In this document: positions 7,938 through 16,459 of the stretch, one piece after another
Layout: every line of letters begins with the position of its first letter
How positions within the stretch are numbered: the stretch's first letter is position 1
DNA from: Deltaproteobacteria bacterium
GTDB lineage: Bacteria > Desulfobacterota > JAFDED01
Reading direction: 5' to 3'
NCBI GenBank assembly: GCA_019310535.1
Contig: JAFDED010000010.1
Location: forward strand, 1 to 64,000
Length of the DNA stretch: 64,000 bases
Made by a program: the position numbers and the translations under genes
The notes under the pieces: model-generated
Databases searched by the model: none
What the model saw: the letters and a program-made list of their open reading frames with translations, nothing else
What the model was told of the DNA's origin: nothing

Positions 7938-10137
7938 GGTTGCTATCCTTGCATGGTGCATCGACCCCCAGGGTATTTCCCGCATCTATGATCACGGGCT
8001 TGCCCGTACACAGAGATTCCACCGCGCGGAGAGAGCAAAGATTGGCAAGGACACCCTCTCTGAGCCCTACCACCGCGTCTTCCTGGCGTGTAGATCCTTT
8101 CAGCAAACGCAGAAAAGATTCCAATTCCTCCCGGTGGCCAAGGTCACCGCCCCTCACCTTCCAGGTTCTCCGTTCGCGGCCCCATAAGGTCAGAACCTTG
8201 AAGTCATCCAGCATCAGCACGCTCTGGCCGGTGAACACCTCCACCCGTTCCCTGGGAACCGACGGGTGGCCCATGTCAGTGTACTGCAAAGATGCCAGGG
8301 AACCGTCAGCGTAACGCACCTGCACCACGAAGTTGACTTGCTGGAGTATATCCTGCTCCGGGTTCAGAATGCACTGGGCAAAGACGCTCTCGGGAGCCGC
8401 ACCCGCCAGGTAATTACAAAAGTCGAAGAAGTGGTCGCATTCTCCGATCAGGCGGCCGCCTCCCTCGATGGGGTCCATTGTCCAGTGTTCCTGCGGGATT
8501 CGCTGCACATTGACCGCGTACCGTATCATCAGCGGCCCGGATGTAATAAGTGCTTTCAATCGCCGGGCAAGGCTGCTATATCGACGGTTGTATCCCACGG
8601 AGAAGTGCACCCCGCTCCCGGATACCGCAGAGGCCACCTCCTGGCATTGTTCGACGGTCATGGCCATGGGCTTTTCGACAATGATGTGTTTACCTGCACG
8701 GGCTGCCTCTGAGGCTATGGGGGCGTGCAGGTTGTGGCGGGTAGTAATGACCACCAGATCCACTTCCTCGTCGCGCAGGGTCTCTCTATGGTCAGTGGTG
8801 AAATAATCCACGCCATAACGATCCACCAGGGAGGCGACATTGGTTCCCGTTGCAGCCGCCAGAGCCCGTATTTTGTAACCCTGAATCCTATGAAGATTGG
8901 GGATATGGAATCCCCGGGCGAAATTCCCGCAACCGATTACTGCAACATGGACCACTCTATCCTTTATCTCTCTTGGTTTTGCAGCCCCCCAGACTCTTCT
9001 TGCCAGGGGTGGTGCTTCATCCCCAAAATCCAAAAGAGCTGCAACTCCTTTCATCTCATCAGACTGGATGTAATCGTATGCCTCCTGGGCCTGATCCAGC
9101 GGAAAGGCGCGTCCAATCAAGGGAAGGGTGCAGACCTTCTTGTCGGCCAGGAGCCGGATGAACTCCCCAAGATTTCGCTGTTCCGTCCACCTCACGTAAT
9201 GGAATGGATAGTCCACCCTGCCCGTCTCGTAAGCAGCATCGTAACTGCCTGGCCCGTAGGCCCTGGAGAAAACAAAGTCCAGTTCATTCAGGAAAAACGG
9301 CATCCGTTCCAGGTTCATCCCCACAATGCCCACCACTGTTACACGTCCCTGTTTTCGGGTCATCCTCAGCGCTTGATTGGCGATCTCCGATTTCCTTGAC
9401 CCGGCGCAGATGATGGTCACGTCAGTTCCTGAACCGTTCGTAAGGCGTAGAACCTCTTCCACCGGATCAGTGCTGGATGCGTCTACAGTGTGATGGGCTC
9501 CCAAAGATTGTGCCAGTGTGATTCTCTCCGTGTTGACATCTATGCCGATGACAACCGCACCTGCGGCCCGCAACACCTGGCAGGTCAACTGTCCCACCAG
9601 GCCCAGTCCGATTACGGCAGCCACTTCTCCCAGGTGGACTCCTGATCGGCGCACCCCCTGAATTGCGATGCCCCCCACTGTCATAAATGCCGCCTCGCGC
9701 AGGTCAACCCCATCCGGTACTTTCACCACATGATTTCGGGAGGCGCAAACCATCTCTGCGTGGCCCTGCCCGGCATAAGCCACCCGGTCTCCCATTTGAA
9801 GGCCGTGCACGTTGACTCCTTTCTCCACAACAACTCCGGCTCCGCTATAACCGATGAGACGAAAGCGGGTCAGTTCGTCCACGATGCGGTCAACTGTTGA
9901 GCTCACTCCGCCGGACAGCACGGTGTTTTTGACCGCCGCCCGCAGCCAGGGATCCTTAAGTACTTGCTTGGCCAGTTCAGGGGCAGACTTTTGGATGCTG
10001 GCCACTTCCGTACCCGAGCTGATCACGGAGTGGCGGACAGCGATGAGCACCTGGTCCGGCCCGGCAACCGGAACCGGAACGTCCTCCACCCGGATCTTTC
10101 CCCGCGAGTCAATGACCCGGCGATAAATCTGTTTCAA
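7930..10137 (-). CDS. Two-domain oxidoreductase: MDR dehydrogenase fused to Gfo/Idh/MocA dehydrogenase
   Basis: This 735-aa protein carries two NAD(P)-dependent enzymes in one chain. The TTG at 10137 is chosen because GGAGGAGAT lies just upstream and TTGA overlaps the methyltransferase stop. Residues about 1-360 are a medium-chain dehydrogenase (AVIGLGLVGQLTCQVLRAAG Rossmann motif). The usual catalytic-zinc Cys is replaced by SSGTE, so it is of the zinc-free kind. Residues about 385-735 are Gfo/Idh/MocA-like, with VAVIGCGNFARGF, the substrate-site EKPMAM and a GECDHFFDF segment. This architecture recurs in bacterial polysaccharide clusters. A role in sequential oxidation/reduction of a nucleotide- or lipid-linked sugar is likely but unproven. 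Confidence 0.85.
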   Translation of the reverse strand: MKQIYRRVIDSRGKIRVEDVPVPVAGPDQVLIAVRHSVISSGTEVASIQKSAPELAKQVLKDPWLRAAVKNTVLSGGVSSTVDRIVDELTRFRLIGYSGAGVVVEKGVNVHGLQMGDRVAYAGQGHAEMVCASRNHVVKVPDGVDLREAAFMTVGGIAIQGVRRSGVHLGEVAAVIGLGLVGQLTCQVLRAAGAVVIGIDVNTERITLAQSLGAHHTVDASSTDPVEEVLRLTNGSGTDVTIICAGSRKSEIANQALRMTRKQGRVTVVGIVGMNLERMPFFLNELDFVFSRAYGPGSYDAAYETGRVDYPFHYVRWTEQRNLGEFIRLLADKKVCTLPLIGRAFPLDQAQEAYDYIQSDEMKGVAALLDFGDEAPPLARRVWGAAKPREIKDRVVHVAVIGCGNFARGFHIPNLHRIQGYKIRALAAATGTNVASLVDRYGVDYFTTDHRETLRDEEVDLVVITTRHNLHAPIASEAARAGKHIIVEKPMAMTVEQCQEVASAVSGSGVHFSVGYNRRYSSLARRLKALITSGPLMIRYAVNVQRIPQEHWTMDPIEGGGRLIGECDHFFDFCNYLAGAAPESVFAQCILNPEQDILQQVNFVVQVRYADGSLASLQYTDMGHPSVPRERVEVFTGQSVLMLDDFKVLTLWGRERRTWKVRGGDLGHREELESFLRLLKGSTRQEDAVVGLREGVLANLCSLRAVESLCTGKPVIIDAGNTLGVDAPCKDSNHA

Positions 10138-10922
10138 ACGATCTCCTCCATCGGTCTTCGCGCCAGAGCAAGCAGACCGTTGCCGTGCCGAGGTGCAGCT
10201 TTTTTCCCCAGCCATGCCAGGCCGCGGAGAAAGGGGAACACAAGCCCGTACAGTTCCTTGTTCCTCATCTCCGCACCGGTGATGGCGTAAGAAATGCTCT
10301 GGGCCAGGGTCTCACAAAAACCATACACTTGCAGGATGCGCTCCACAGCGAACCCGTTCCGGGTCAGAAGATCCCGGAGTTCCTCACTTGTGTAACCAGG
10401 CCGTACATGTCCCCTGATCTCCAGGTTGGGCTTCACCCGGCCTAAAAATCGCCTATACAGGGACGGGGTGTGCAGGATCAGCAGCCCGCCGGGTCGCAGC
10501 GCCCGGAACATACTGGCAGTGGCCATATCATCTTCCGATATATGCTCAATGCTATCGATATTTATCGCCATGTCAAACTCGGCTTCCCTGTCAAGGCTCA
10601 CAAGGTCGCCAACAGAGAAACGCGCGTTATTCATACCCAGGATCTTTGCCAGACGCTGACCCTTAGTTACCTGCTCCGGATCCAAATCGATCCCCTCGAA
10701 GCATACCTGTGGAAACCTCCGCGCCAGGGCAAGGGTGAAAACCCCCTGGCCGCACCCCGCGTCCAGCACGTCGCGGACACCTTCAAGATGGGTTTCGATG
10801 ACCGGGAGCAGCCGCTGTGCCCGGACTCTCAGCCCAGCGGCCGGCCAGCCGAAGACCCTGATATAGAGTCGTTCCAGGCGGTGTAGCCCCGGCGCCGCAG
10901 CCATTTCAGATCCGAAAGGCAT
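10134..10922 (-). CDS. Class I SAM-dependent methyltransferase
   Basis: This 262-aa methyltransferase sits in the glycan operon. The frame extends to 10988, but the ATG at 10922 lies in a TGATG junction with the stop of the preceding methyltransferase and has AGGGA upstream, so translational coupling supports it. The SAM motifs are clear: motif I VLDAGCGQGVFTLAL, an acidic end of strand 2 in FEGIDLDPEQ, VGDLV, and motif IV-like FDMAINIDSIEHI. HTPSLYRRF follows. The substrate is probably a sugar or lipid-linked intermediate. It is not closely similar to its neighbour, so the pair is not a simple recent duplication. Confidence 0.8.
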   Translation of the reverse strand: MPFGSEMAAAPGLHRLERLYIRVFGWPAAGLRVRAQRLLPVIETHLEGVRDVLDAGCGQGVFTLALARRFPQVCFEGIDLDPEQVTKGQRLAKILGMNNARFSVGDLVSLDREAEFDMAINIDSIEHISEDDMATASMFRALRPGGLLILHTPSLYRRFLGRVKPNLEIRGHVRPGYTSEELRDLLTRNGFAVERILQVYGFCETLAQSISYAITGAEMRNKELYGLVFPFLRGLAWLGKKAAPRHGNGLLALARRPMEEIV

Positions 10923-11683
10923 CAGACTGTCCCTTGCCCGCCGCAGGAGGGCTTTCGAAGCCTCAAGCAATATCGCCATCGAAACCACGGACCGATCAAC
11001 GGCAAGCCCATGAACGCTTTGTCCAGCAGTCTAAAAACGGGATATGCGTTGCTGAAGAAGTATTCCATGTCAATATCGAACGGAGCCCCGCTGGAGATAA
11101 GAACTTCTTTTATCTCCTCGGGCCGTCGAACCGCTATGTGGCTGGGGAACTGTTTCAGGATGAAATTGTGTGCTTTCAAAACCTCAACATAGTGATTCCG
11201 GTTTGGAGTCAGAATGGAAAGGGTACCACCCTGCCTGAGAACCCTGTAGCATTCGCGAAACATCCCTATGAGCACGTTGTCGTATATGTGCTCGACGAGG
11301 TCGATGGCCACTACTTTGTCTATTTGATTATCGGGGATGCAGGACATGTCGGATACGTCCGCTACGTGAAATTCCGTATTGTCAACCCCCTCTTCGGCGC
11401 TTTTTGCGCGTGCTTTTTCCACTGCTATGGGTGAAAAATCTATACCTATGACTTTTCGAGCCATTCGGGCGATATAGCGCGTGGTGGGCCCTGTGGAGCA
11501 GCCTACCTCCAGGATGACATCTTCGCGTTGCGGCTCCAGCATACGAAGGATGTTCTCGTTTCGCTCGCGGAACTTCCTCTGGTTGTTGATGAACCAGTGA
11601 TAATCGTATATGGAGTCAAAGTACTCCCCGGTATAGATCCTTTCGGTTTCTTCTGGATTTAAGCGAGGTGAGCGGCTCATCAT
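10922..11683 (-). CDS. Class I SAM-dependent methyltransferase
   Basis: A 253-aa protein starting at the ATG at 11683. SAM-binding motifs are VILEVGCSTGPTTRYIA (motif I), VIGIDFSPIAVEKAR (motif II) and FHVADVSDM, and the post-motif KVVAIDLVEHIYD is typical of UbiE/Coq5-like small-molecule methyltransferases. LRQGGTLSILTPNRNHY matches the family's motif V/VI area. The gene is coupled by a TGATG overlap to the following methyltransferase, so both are made together. The target is unknown. Sugar O-methylation in the glycan pathway is the context-based guess. A 140-bp spacer separates it from the upstream alpha/alpha-toroid gene. Confidence 0.8.
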   Translation of the reverse strand: MMSRSPRLNPEETERIYTGEYFDSIYDYHWFINNQRKFRERNENILRMLEPQREDVILEVGCSTGPTTRYIARMARKVIGIDFSPIAVEKARAKSAEEGVDNTEFHVADVSDMSCIPDNQIDKVVAIDLVEHIYDNVLIGMFRECYRVLRQGGTLSILTPNRNHYVEVLKAHNFILKQFPSHIAVRRPEEIKEVLISSGAPFDIDMEYFFSNAYPVFRLLDKAFMGLPLIGPWFRWRYCLRLRKPSCGGQGTV

Positions 11684-11823
11684 GTAGTCAGCGGAGAAAA
11701 GGTATTACAGGTCTAAAAGAGGACGTACCATCCTCCGATTCGGTCCAAAGTCTACTCCGGTTCACATGGCAGACGCTGCGATTCCGAAAATCCTTGATCA
11801 ACTGCCTGTCTGATGAATTAGCA

Positions 11824-13035
11824 TCATTTAAATTCATGGCTATGGTCCCGCTGCAACAACAAGTACAGGAGGGAGAGTGCCCTGGACATCCATGCTTGAT
11901 TCCAGCGCATCAGACAGAAGCGCAGGGTGAAGTACCGCCGCTTTTGATAGTAAAAACGGCCATCGGTCGGGTCCTGCATTTCCCGGACAGCCCAGGCGGC
12001 TGTACGGCAAGCTTCCTCCAGACACAGCGGCTGGCGCTTTGAGGCCTTGCAAAGGGTAACGATACTTTGGGCCGCGCCGTGGATATCCAGCGGATAAATG
12101 CGGTTATTCATGAATTTTGGGGCTCCATCCTCTCGAAAAAGGGCGCTGCGATAAAATTCCAGGCCTTTATCCAGGTATTTGTCGAACTGTCGATCATCGG
12201 TGGCTTCAGCGTAATCAATTAAAGAATCCAGCACATTTCCCGTGTGGTAATTGTCATGGGTAATAGGAGACGCTCCCGGTGGGTCCGTATAATACCAGCC
12301 GCCGTATTCGGTCATGCGCTCGGCAGCGTACCGGAGCAATTGCTCGGCTTCTTCACGCAGCCTCTCCTCGCCGTTTTGTTCAAATATGCGGGCCAATAAT
12401 GCAGCGGCCTGGGCATTGACGTTCAACACGCGAATGGTACTTTTTGCCGGCACATAGGCGATACATTTGGATGTTTCCGTCTGGTCCAACACCTCCAGGT
12501 CCGTCAGGATAAACTCTGCCGCACCCCGGGCAAGCTTCAGGTAACGACCTTCCCCGAGGATCTCGCAGCCCTTCACCATGGCCTGGCCGACCACGGAAGT
12601 CACCACTAAATTGGGCATGTAAGGCGGAGCGTAAAACCCCGGACTTTGCCATCCGAAGTTATATCCCCAGCATGGTCCGGCATACCCGGTGGAATGATTT
12701 TCGGCCAGCCAGTCCAGGCACCTACGGGCTTTGCTTTCAGCATCCTCAGCAAACCCCGCGCTGCAAAGATTGAGGTAGGCCATGGCAAAAAGGGCCATCC
12801 CTTTGGGGTTGATGGATTTTCGCACTCCAAAAAACGGTCGAAGATTAACCGGCGACCTCATCAATGCCTGGGTGATGAGGAGCCGGAGCACCGGGATTCC
12901 AAGAGTCAGACCGTGGAGCAGTGGACTATTCAGGGCATCGAACTTGCTGTATCCCGCATAGCCATTATTTTCCGCATAAGCAAGGGCCCTCTGCAGGGAA
13001 GACAATATCTCTTCATGACCGATGGGGATTCTCAT
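11824..13035 (-). CDS. Alpha/alpha-toroid glycan-cluster protein (VpsJ-like)
   Basis: This 403-aa protein is encoded from the ATG at 13035, which overlaps the asnB stop by 4 nt (ATGA). The sequence is rich in amphipathic helix pairs with repeated aromatic and Asp/His positions (CWGYNFGWQSPGFY, GGWYYTDPPG, THDNYHTGNVLD, IYPLDIHGAAQSI). That is the look of a six-barrel alpha/alpha toroid as in VpsJ-like polysaccharide proteins and N-acylglucosamine epimerase or lyase relatives. No signal peptide is visible. It may be an intracellular sugar-processing or hydrolase-like enzyme. I cannot assign the reaction. Confidence 0.65.
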   Translation of the reverse strand: MRIPIGHEEILSSLQRALAYAENNGYAGYSKFDALNSPLLHGLTLGIPVLRLLITQALMRSPVNLRPFFGVRKSINPKGMALFAMAYLNLCSAGFAEDAESKARRCLDWLAENHSTGYAGPCWGYNFGWQSPGFYAPPYMPNLVVTSVVGQAMVKGCEILGEGRYLKLARGAAEFILTDLEVLDQTETSKCIAYVPAKSTIRVLNVNAQAAALLARIFEQNGEERLREEAEQLLRYAAERMTEYGGWYYTDPPGASPITHDNYHTGNVLDSLIDYAEATDDRQFDKYLDKGLEFYRSALFREDGAPKFMNNRIYPLDIHGAAQSIVTLCKASKRQPLCLEEACRTAAWAVREMQDPTDGRFYYQKRRYFTLRFCLMRWNQAWMSRALSLLYLLLQRDHSHEFK

Positions 13036-14957
13036 GAATCGTAATATTGCTCGAGATCGAATGAGGGCTTGGCAGGGCACCAATCCTCAATAAACATCCG
13101 GTGCCAGATCTGGAATCCTACTACCATCCACAAATATGCATAATGCCATCGCATGCGTTGATGTGGCCGGTGATCCATGATTCTGCGCAAATAATCATAC
13201 TGGAATATCCCCTGAGTGTCAATTCTTTTGCGTGTGAGAAGTCTTTCCGCAGTGCTCCTGAGATCCTTTTGAAACTGGCGATATGGGTTAAAGGCAAATC
13301 CCCATTTTTTCTTCCTCAGCGTTTCGGGGGGAAGCACCGGGCGCATCGCCTCCTTAAAAATATATTTCAAACGGTTTCTACGCAGTTTCCATTCCTCCGG
13401 AATGGAGAAACAGAACTCCACAAACCGCCTGTCAAGGAAGGGCACCCGCGCTTCCAGGGAATTAGCCATGGATGTTCTGTCCTCGTTAACAAGGAAATCG
13501 TCCACCATTTTTGTAAGGAACTCCACGCGCAGGGCCTGAGCCAGGAACGATTCCCCGTTATTCGGGAAAAACGGGCGGAAATACTCCTCGGTAAGGACCA
13601 GATCACGGGTCTTGAATCCAGGGTGGTAGATCAGGTTGAAATTGCGGGGGCTTCCGTCCCAGGCATTGCGAAGGATCAAATAATATCGAGCCCGATCACC
13701 CGAGGCAAGCAGCATTTGAATCCCTCTGCGGTACTCATCCCAGGCCATACCGCCCAGGCGCGTCTGTAGTGCGTGCACTCTCTCTCCCATGATCCGCAGC
13801 CATGGATTAAGGATATGGGGAATGTGGTCCCCCAGGAGACTGCTGTAATGGATATAGCGATTGTTGATGTATCCTGCGAACAACTCGTCCCCGCCCATTC
13901 CGCTGAGCACCACCTTGACGTGTTGAGAAGCGAATTGCGAAACCATGAAACCCTGCAATTGATTGATCTTGGGCTCCTCCATGTACCAGATAATTTCCGG
14001 CAGTTTGCGCAGCGGCTCTGCATCGATCCGCAAATCGTGATGTTCAGTACCGAAGTGGCGGGCCACGAATCTGGCGTCCTCGATCTCGTCGGTGGGTTCG
14101 TTGAAGGCAAGGGTATACGTTTTGATGTCCGGTATGTTGAGCCGGCGCATACACGCCACAATGGAGCTGGAATCCATCCCCCCTGAAAGGAACACGCCCA
14201 GGGGAACGTCGCTGATGAGGTGGCGCTTAACGGCTGACTGGAAGTGCTCGCGGATTCCTTCAGCCCACTCCTCGGGGCTCTTGCCGCGGTCCACGCGGGT
14301 GGGAAGGGAGTAGTAGCGCTGTATCTTTATCTCTCCGTCGCGCCATATCATCATTTGTCCCGGCAACAGGCGCTGAACACCCTTGAAAAGGGTTCCCGAA
14401 CCGGGGATGTACCTGAGGTTCAGCATGAAGTGCATGGACTGTTTGTCCAATTCCCGGGAAAACCCCGGGACAGCCAGGATGCACTTTATTTCCGAGGCAA
14501 AATAGAGTGCATGGTCGTGGAGCGCAAAATGGAGAGGTTTAATCCCAAATTGATCCCTGACCAAAAGGAGCCGGCGTTCACGGGCATCCCATAGGGCGAT
14601 GGCAAACATACCCTCCAGCCGCCGGGGGAAGTTATTCCCCAAGTCCTCGTACAGGTGAACGATAACCTCAGTGTCGGAGCGAGTGGCAAACCGGTGTCCC
14701 CCGGCTTCCAGCTCAGCGCGCAACTCGGGAAAGTTGTAAATCTCTCCATTGTATACCACCCGTACGGTCCCATCTTCATTCTGAATGGGCTGGTTTCCCC
14801 CTTGCACGTCGATGATGCTGAGACGACGCACTCCCATGGCCAGTTGATGGTCGAAATAGGTGCCGCCGTGATCAGGCCCTCGATAGACGATAAGATCCAT
14901 CATGGTCCGCACCAGATCGCGGTCCTCCCGTCCGATATATCCGCAGATTCCGCACAT
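13032..14957 (-). CDS. asnB: Glutamine-hydrolysing asparagine synthase-type amidotransferase
   Basis: This is a 641-aa class II glutamine amidotransferase fused to an ATP-pyrophosphatase domain. Cys2 (MCGICGYIG) is the N-terminal nucleophile after Met removal, with RRLSIID, YNGEIYN and RSDTEV of the glutaminase domain. The synthetase domain carries the PP-loop SGGMDSS at residues 258-264 and the GMGGDELFAGY motif further on. Length fits the AsnB family. Amidotransferases of this kind inside glycan operons often amidate a uronic acid or other carboxyl sugar instead of making asparagine, and that is the likelier role here. It starts 5 nt after the DUF354 gene stop and overlaps the toroid gene, so it is in the core of the operon. 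Confidence 0.9.
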   Translation of the reverse strand: MCGICGYIGREDRDLVRTMMDLIVYRGPDHGGTYFDHQLAMGVRRLSIIDVQGGNQPIQNEDGTVRVVYNGEIYNFPELRAELEAGGHRFATRSDTEVIVHLYEDLGNNFPRRLEGMFAIALWDARERRLLLVRDQFGIKPLHFALHDHALYFASEIKCILAVPGFSRELDKQSMHFMLNLRYIPGSGTLFKGVQRLLPGQMMIWRDGEIKIQRYYSLPTRVDRGKSPEEWAEGIREHFQSAVKRHLISDVPLGVFLSGGMDSSSIVACMRRLNIPDIKTYTLAFNEPTDEIEDARFVARHFGTEHHDLRIDAEPLRKLPEIIWYMEEPKINQLQGFMVSQFASQHVKVVLSGMGGDELFAGYINNRYIHYSSLLGDHIPHILNPWLRIMGERVHALQTRLGGMAWDEYRRGIQMLLASGDRARYYLILRNAWDGSPRNFNLIYHPGFKTRDLVLTEEYFRPFFPNNGESFLAQALRVEFLTKMVDDFLVNEDRTSMANSLEARVPFLDRRFVEFCFSIPEEWKLRRNRLKYIFKEAMRPVLPPETLRKKKWGFAFNPYRQFQKDLRSTAERLLTRKRIDTQGIFQYDYLRRIMDHRPHQRMRWHYAYLWMVVGFQIWHRMFIEDWCPAKPSFDLEQYYDS

Positions 14958-14962
14958 TTCAG

Positions 14963-16021
14963 TCAGTGATCTCGTTTTCTCCGCTGCTTAACAAAATCGA
15001 GAACAAAACGAGTCATCCAGGCCGTGACATCAATTTTGTCCCGCAATAGAGCGCGGCGTTTCTCTTGCCATTCGGCACCCAGGTTCGGGCGATTCAAAAG
15101 CTCTTGGGCCCGCTGAATTGCCATGTCCACCTGGGGGACCCTGAAATTAAAGACCATGCCATAACACTCTTCTTCTTCATCCGTGTACCCTCTTCCTTCA
15201 GGGGAAATGAAGATGGCCGGTATCCCTAACACTGCTGACTCAGAAGCCATGGTGGCGCTCTCGCCAACATATAAACGGGCAAACGCCAGCAGGTGGTGAA
15301 CTCGTTCCGGAGACATGGTCATCCGGCACGCTTCCAACTCTTTGGGAAGTGAAGACTCGGAGCTGATAATCACACGGCCTGACCTCATCAGTGTCCGGAC
15401 AAGCTTGAGCTTCGCCTCAGGAGACAGCCCCTTGACTCCGATATCGTGGCCGGCAGTCCAACCAACAAACCTTATCACGATGTATCCGCCGGGTACAAGC
15501 CCCGCCGAGGCCGGTACTGCAGGATCGGGTTGAAAACGATTGGGGTGGAGGTAAGCCAGTTCGTGGTATCCATCGTATATGACGTGCCGGGACCCTGCAG
15601 ACCCTTGGAAGCATTTTGGCGTACAAACGCAGCCCGCGAAGGGGAATGTAATCCTGTTGGCCAAGCGGGCATTCTCGGTGTCGGTGAAGACGATGGTGGG
15701 AATCCGCGCCAGCTTTCCAGCGTGGACGATGAATGTGCCGCCGATCTCCAGCATTACATCGGGGCGGAACTTTCTGACGACCCCCAGCAGCCTGGTCTCA
15801 TGCTCCACCATCTCTAACAGGAGCCCGAGCGCCCGCCGCCGCGCCCGGCTCAAACACGTGTGCTCAAGACCAAGGTTTTCCAGCAACTGCAAGGTGATAT
15901 CCTTGTCCCTGGAGGTGATCAACACCCTGTGCCCTTCTTCTCGCCATATCATGACAGAAGGGAGAAAAAAATGAACGTGCGCCGGATGCGAGATATCCAC
16001 AAGGATTGATATTTTCTTCAT
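14963..16021 (-). CDS. DUF354 glycosyltransferase-like protein
   Basis: First gene of the eight-gene glycan operon (352 aa, ATG at 16021). The opening ILVDISHPAHVHFF and the following GHRVLITSRDKD are the hallmark of DUF354. This family has a GT-B fold related to UDP-GlcNAc 2-epimerases and MurG-like transferases. Other family features are VMLEIGGTFIVHAGKL, FTDTENARLAN and, in the nucleotide-binding half, GESATMASESAVLGIPAIF followed by an acidic EEEEC turn. A glycosyltransferase or sugar-nucleotide epimerase role is expected. The reaction is not established for the family. The promoter for the whole operon must lie in 16022-16459. Confidence 0.8.
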   Translation of the reverse strand: MKKISILVDISHPAHVHFFLPSVMIWREEGHRVLITSRDKDITLQLLENLGLEHTCLSRARRRALGLLLEMVEHETRLLGVVRKFRPDVMLEIGGTFIVHAGKLARIPTIVFTDTENARLANRITFPFAGCVCTPKCFQGSAGSRHVIYDGYHELAYLHPNRFQPDPAVPASAGLVPGGYIVIRFVGWTAGHDIGVKGLSPEAKLKLVRTLMRSGRVIISSESSLPKELEACRMTMSPERVHHLLAFARLYVGESATMASESAVLGIPAIFISPEGRGYTDEEEECYGMVFNFRVPQVDMAIQRAQELLNRPNLGAEWQEKRRALLRDKIDVTAWMTRFVLDFVKQRRKRDH

Positions 16022-16459
16022 GTGATGAAGGTCACCTTATCCGCCACGGATGCACCATTTTCCCGTGACCGACTGACTGAACTCACACACGCCGCTTTAA
16101 TAAATCCTGTCCATAGACCATACAAAAATTATCTCCCTTTTATCGCATCGAGTGCAAGAATTCAAGCAAATCTAATCCCGGGGAATTCCTTTTTATTTCC
16201 TCTGAGCTTTTCCGTCCGGATGAAGACCCTATTGATTGCTTTGAGTTGATGTATTGGTGTGGTATATTTTTTAAATATGGAGCGGCAATAAAGCGGTATA
16301 TTCGCAATGACTTTCCTCTCTTTTCTCATTGCTCGTCCAAGGATTTTTTGCCGCTTGTTAATTATGGATCAACAGGCGTTAGTAGTTCTGACCCTGGAAT
16401 GACCTCTCGATCCCTTTGATGAAATCCAGTTCAAAGAAGGCAGGAGGCAATAAAATATC
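16022..16459. other. Divergent intergenic region between the glycan operon and the aspartase gene
   Basis: This 438-bp non-coding interval separates divergently transcribed units and should contain both promoters. The stretch 16240-16290 is AT-rich and contains a reasonable sigma70-like promoter for the rightward gene. I see no obvious operator palindrome and no convincing minus-strand promoter. Confidence 0.5.
16241..16268 (+). promoter_or_regulatory. Candidate sigma70-type promoter for the aspartase/fumarase gene
   Basis: TTGAGT at 16241-16246 and TATATT at 16263-16268 are separated by 16 bp. Transcription would start near 16275, giving a leader of about 185 nt before the ATG at 16460. It is the best match in the interval but is prediction only. 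Confidence 0.35.
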
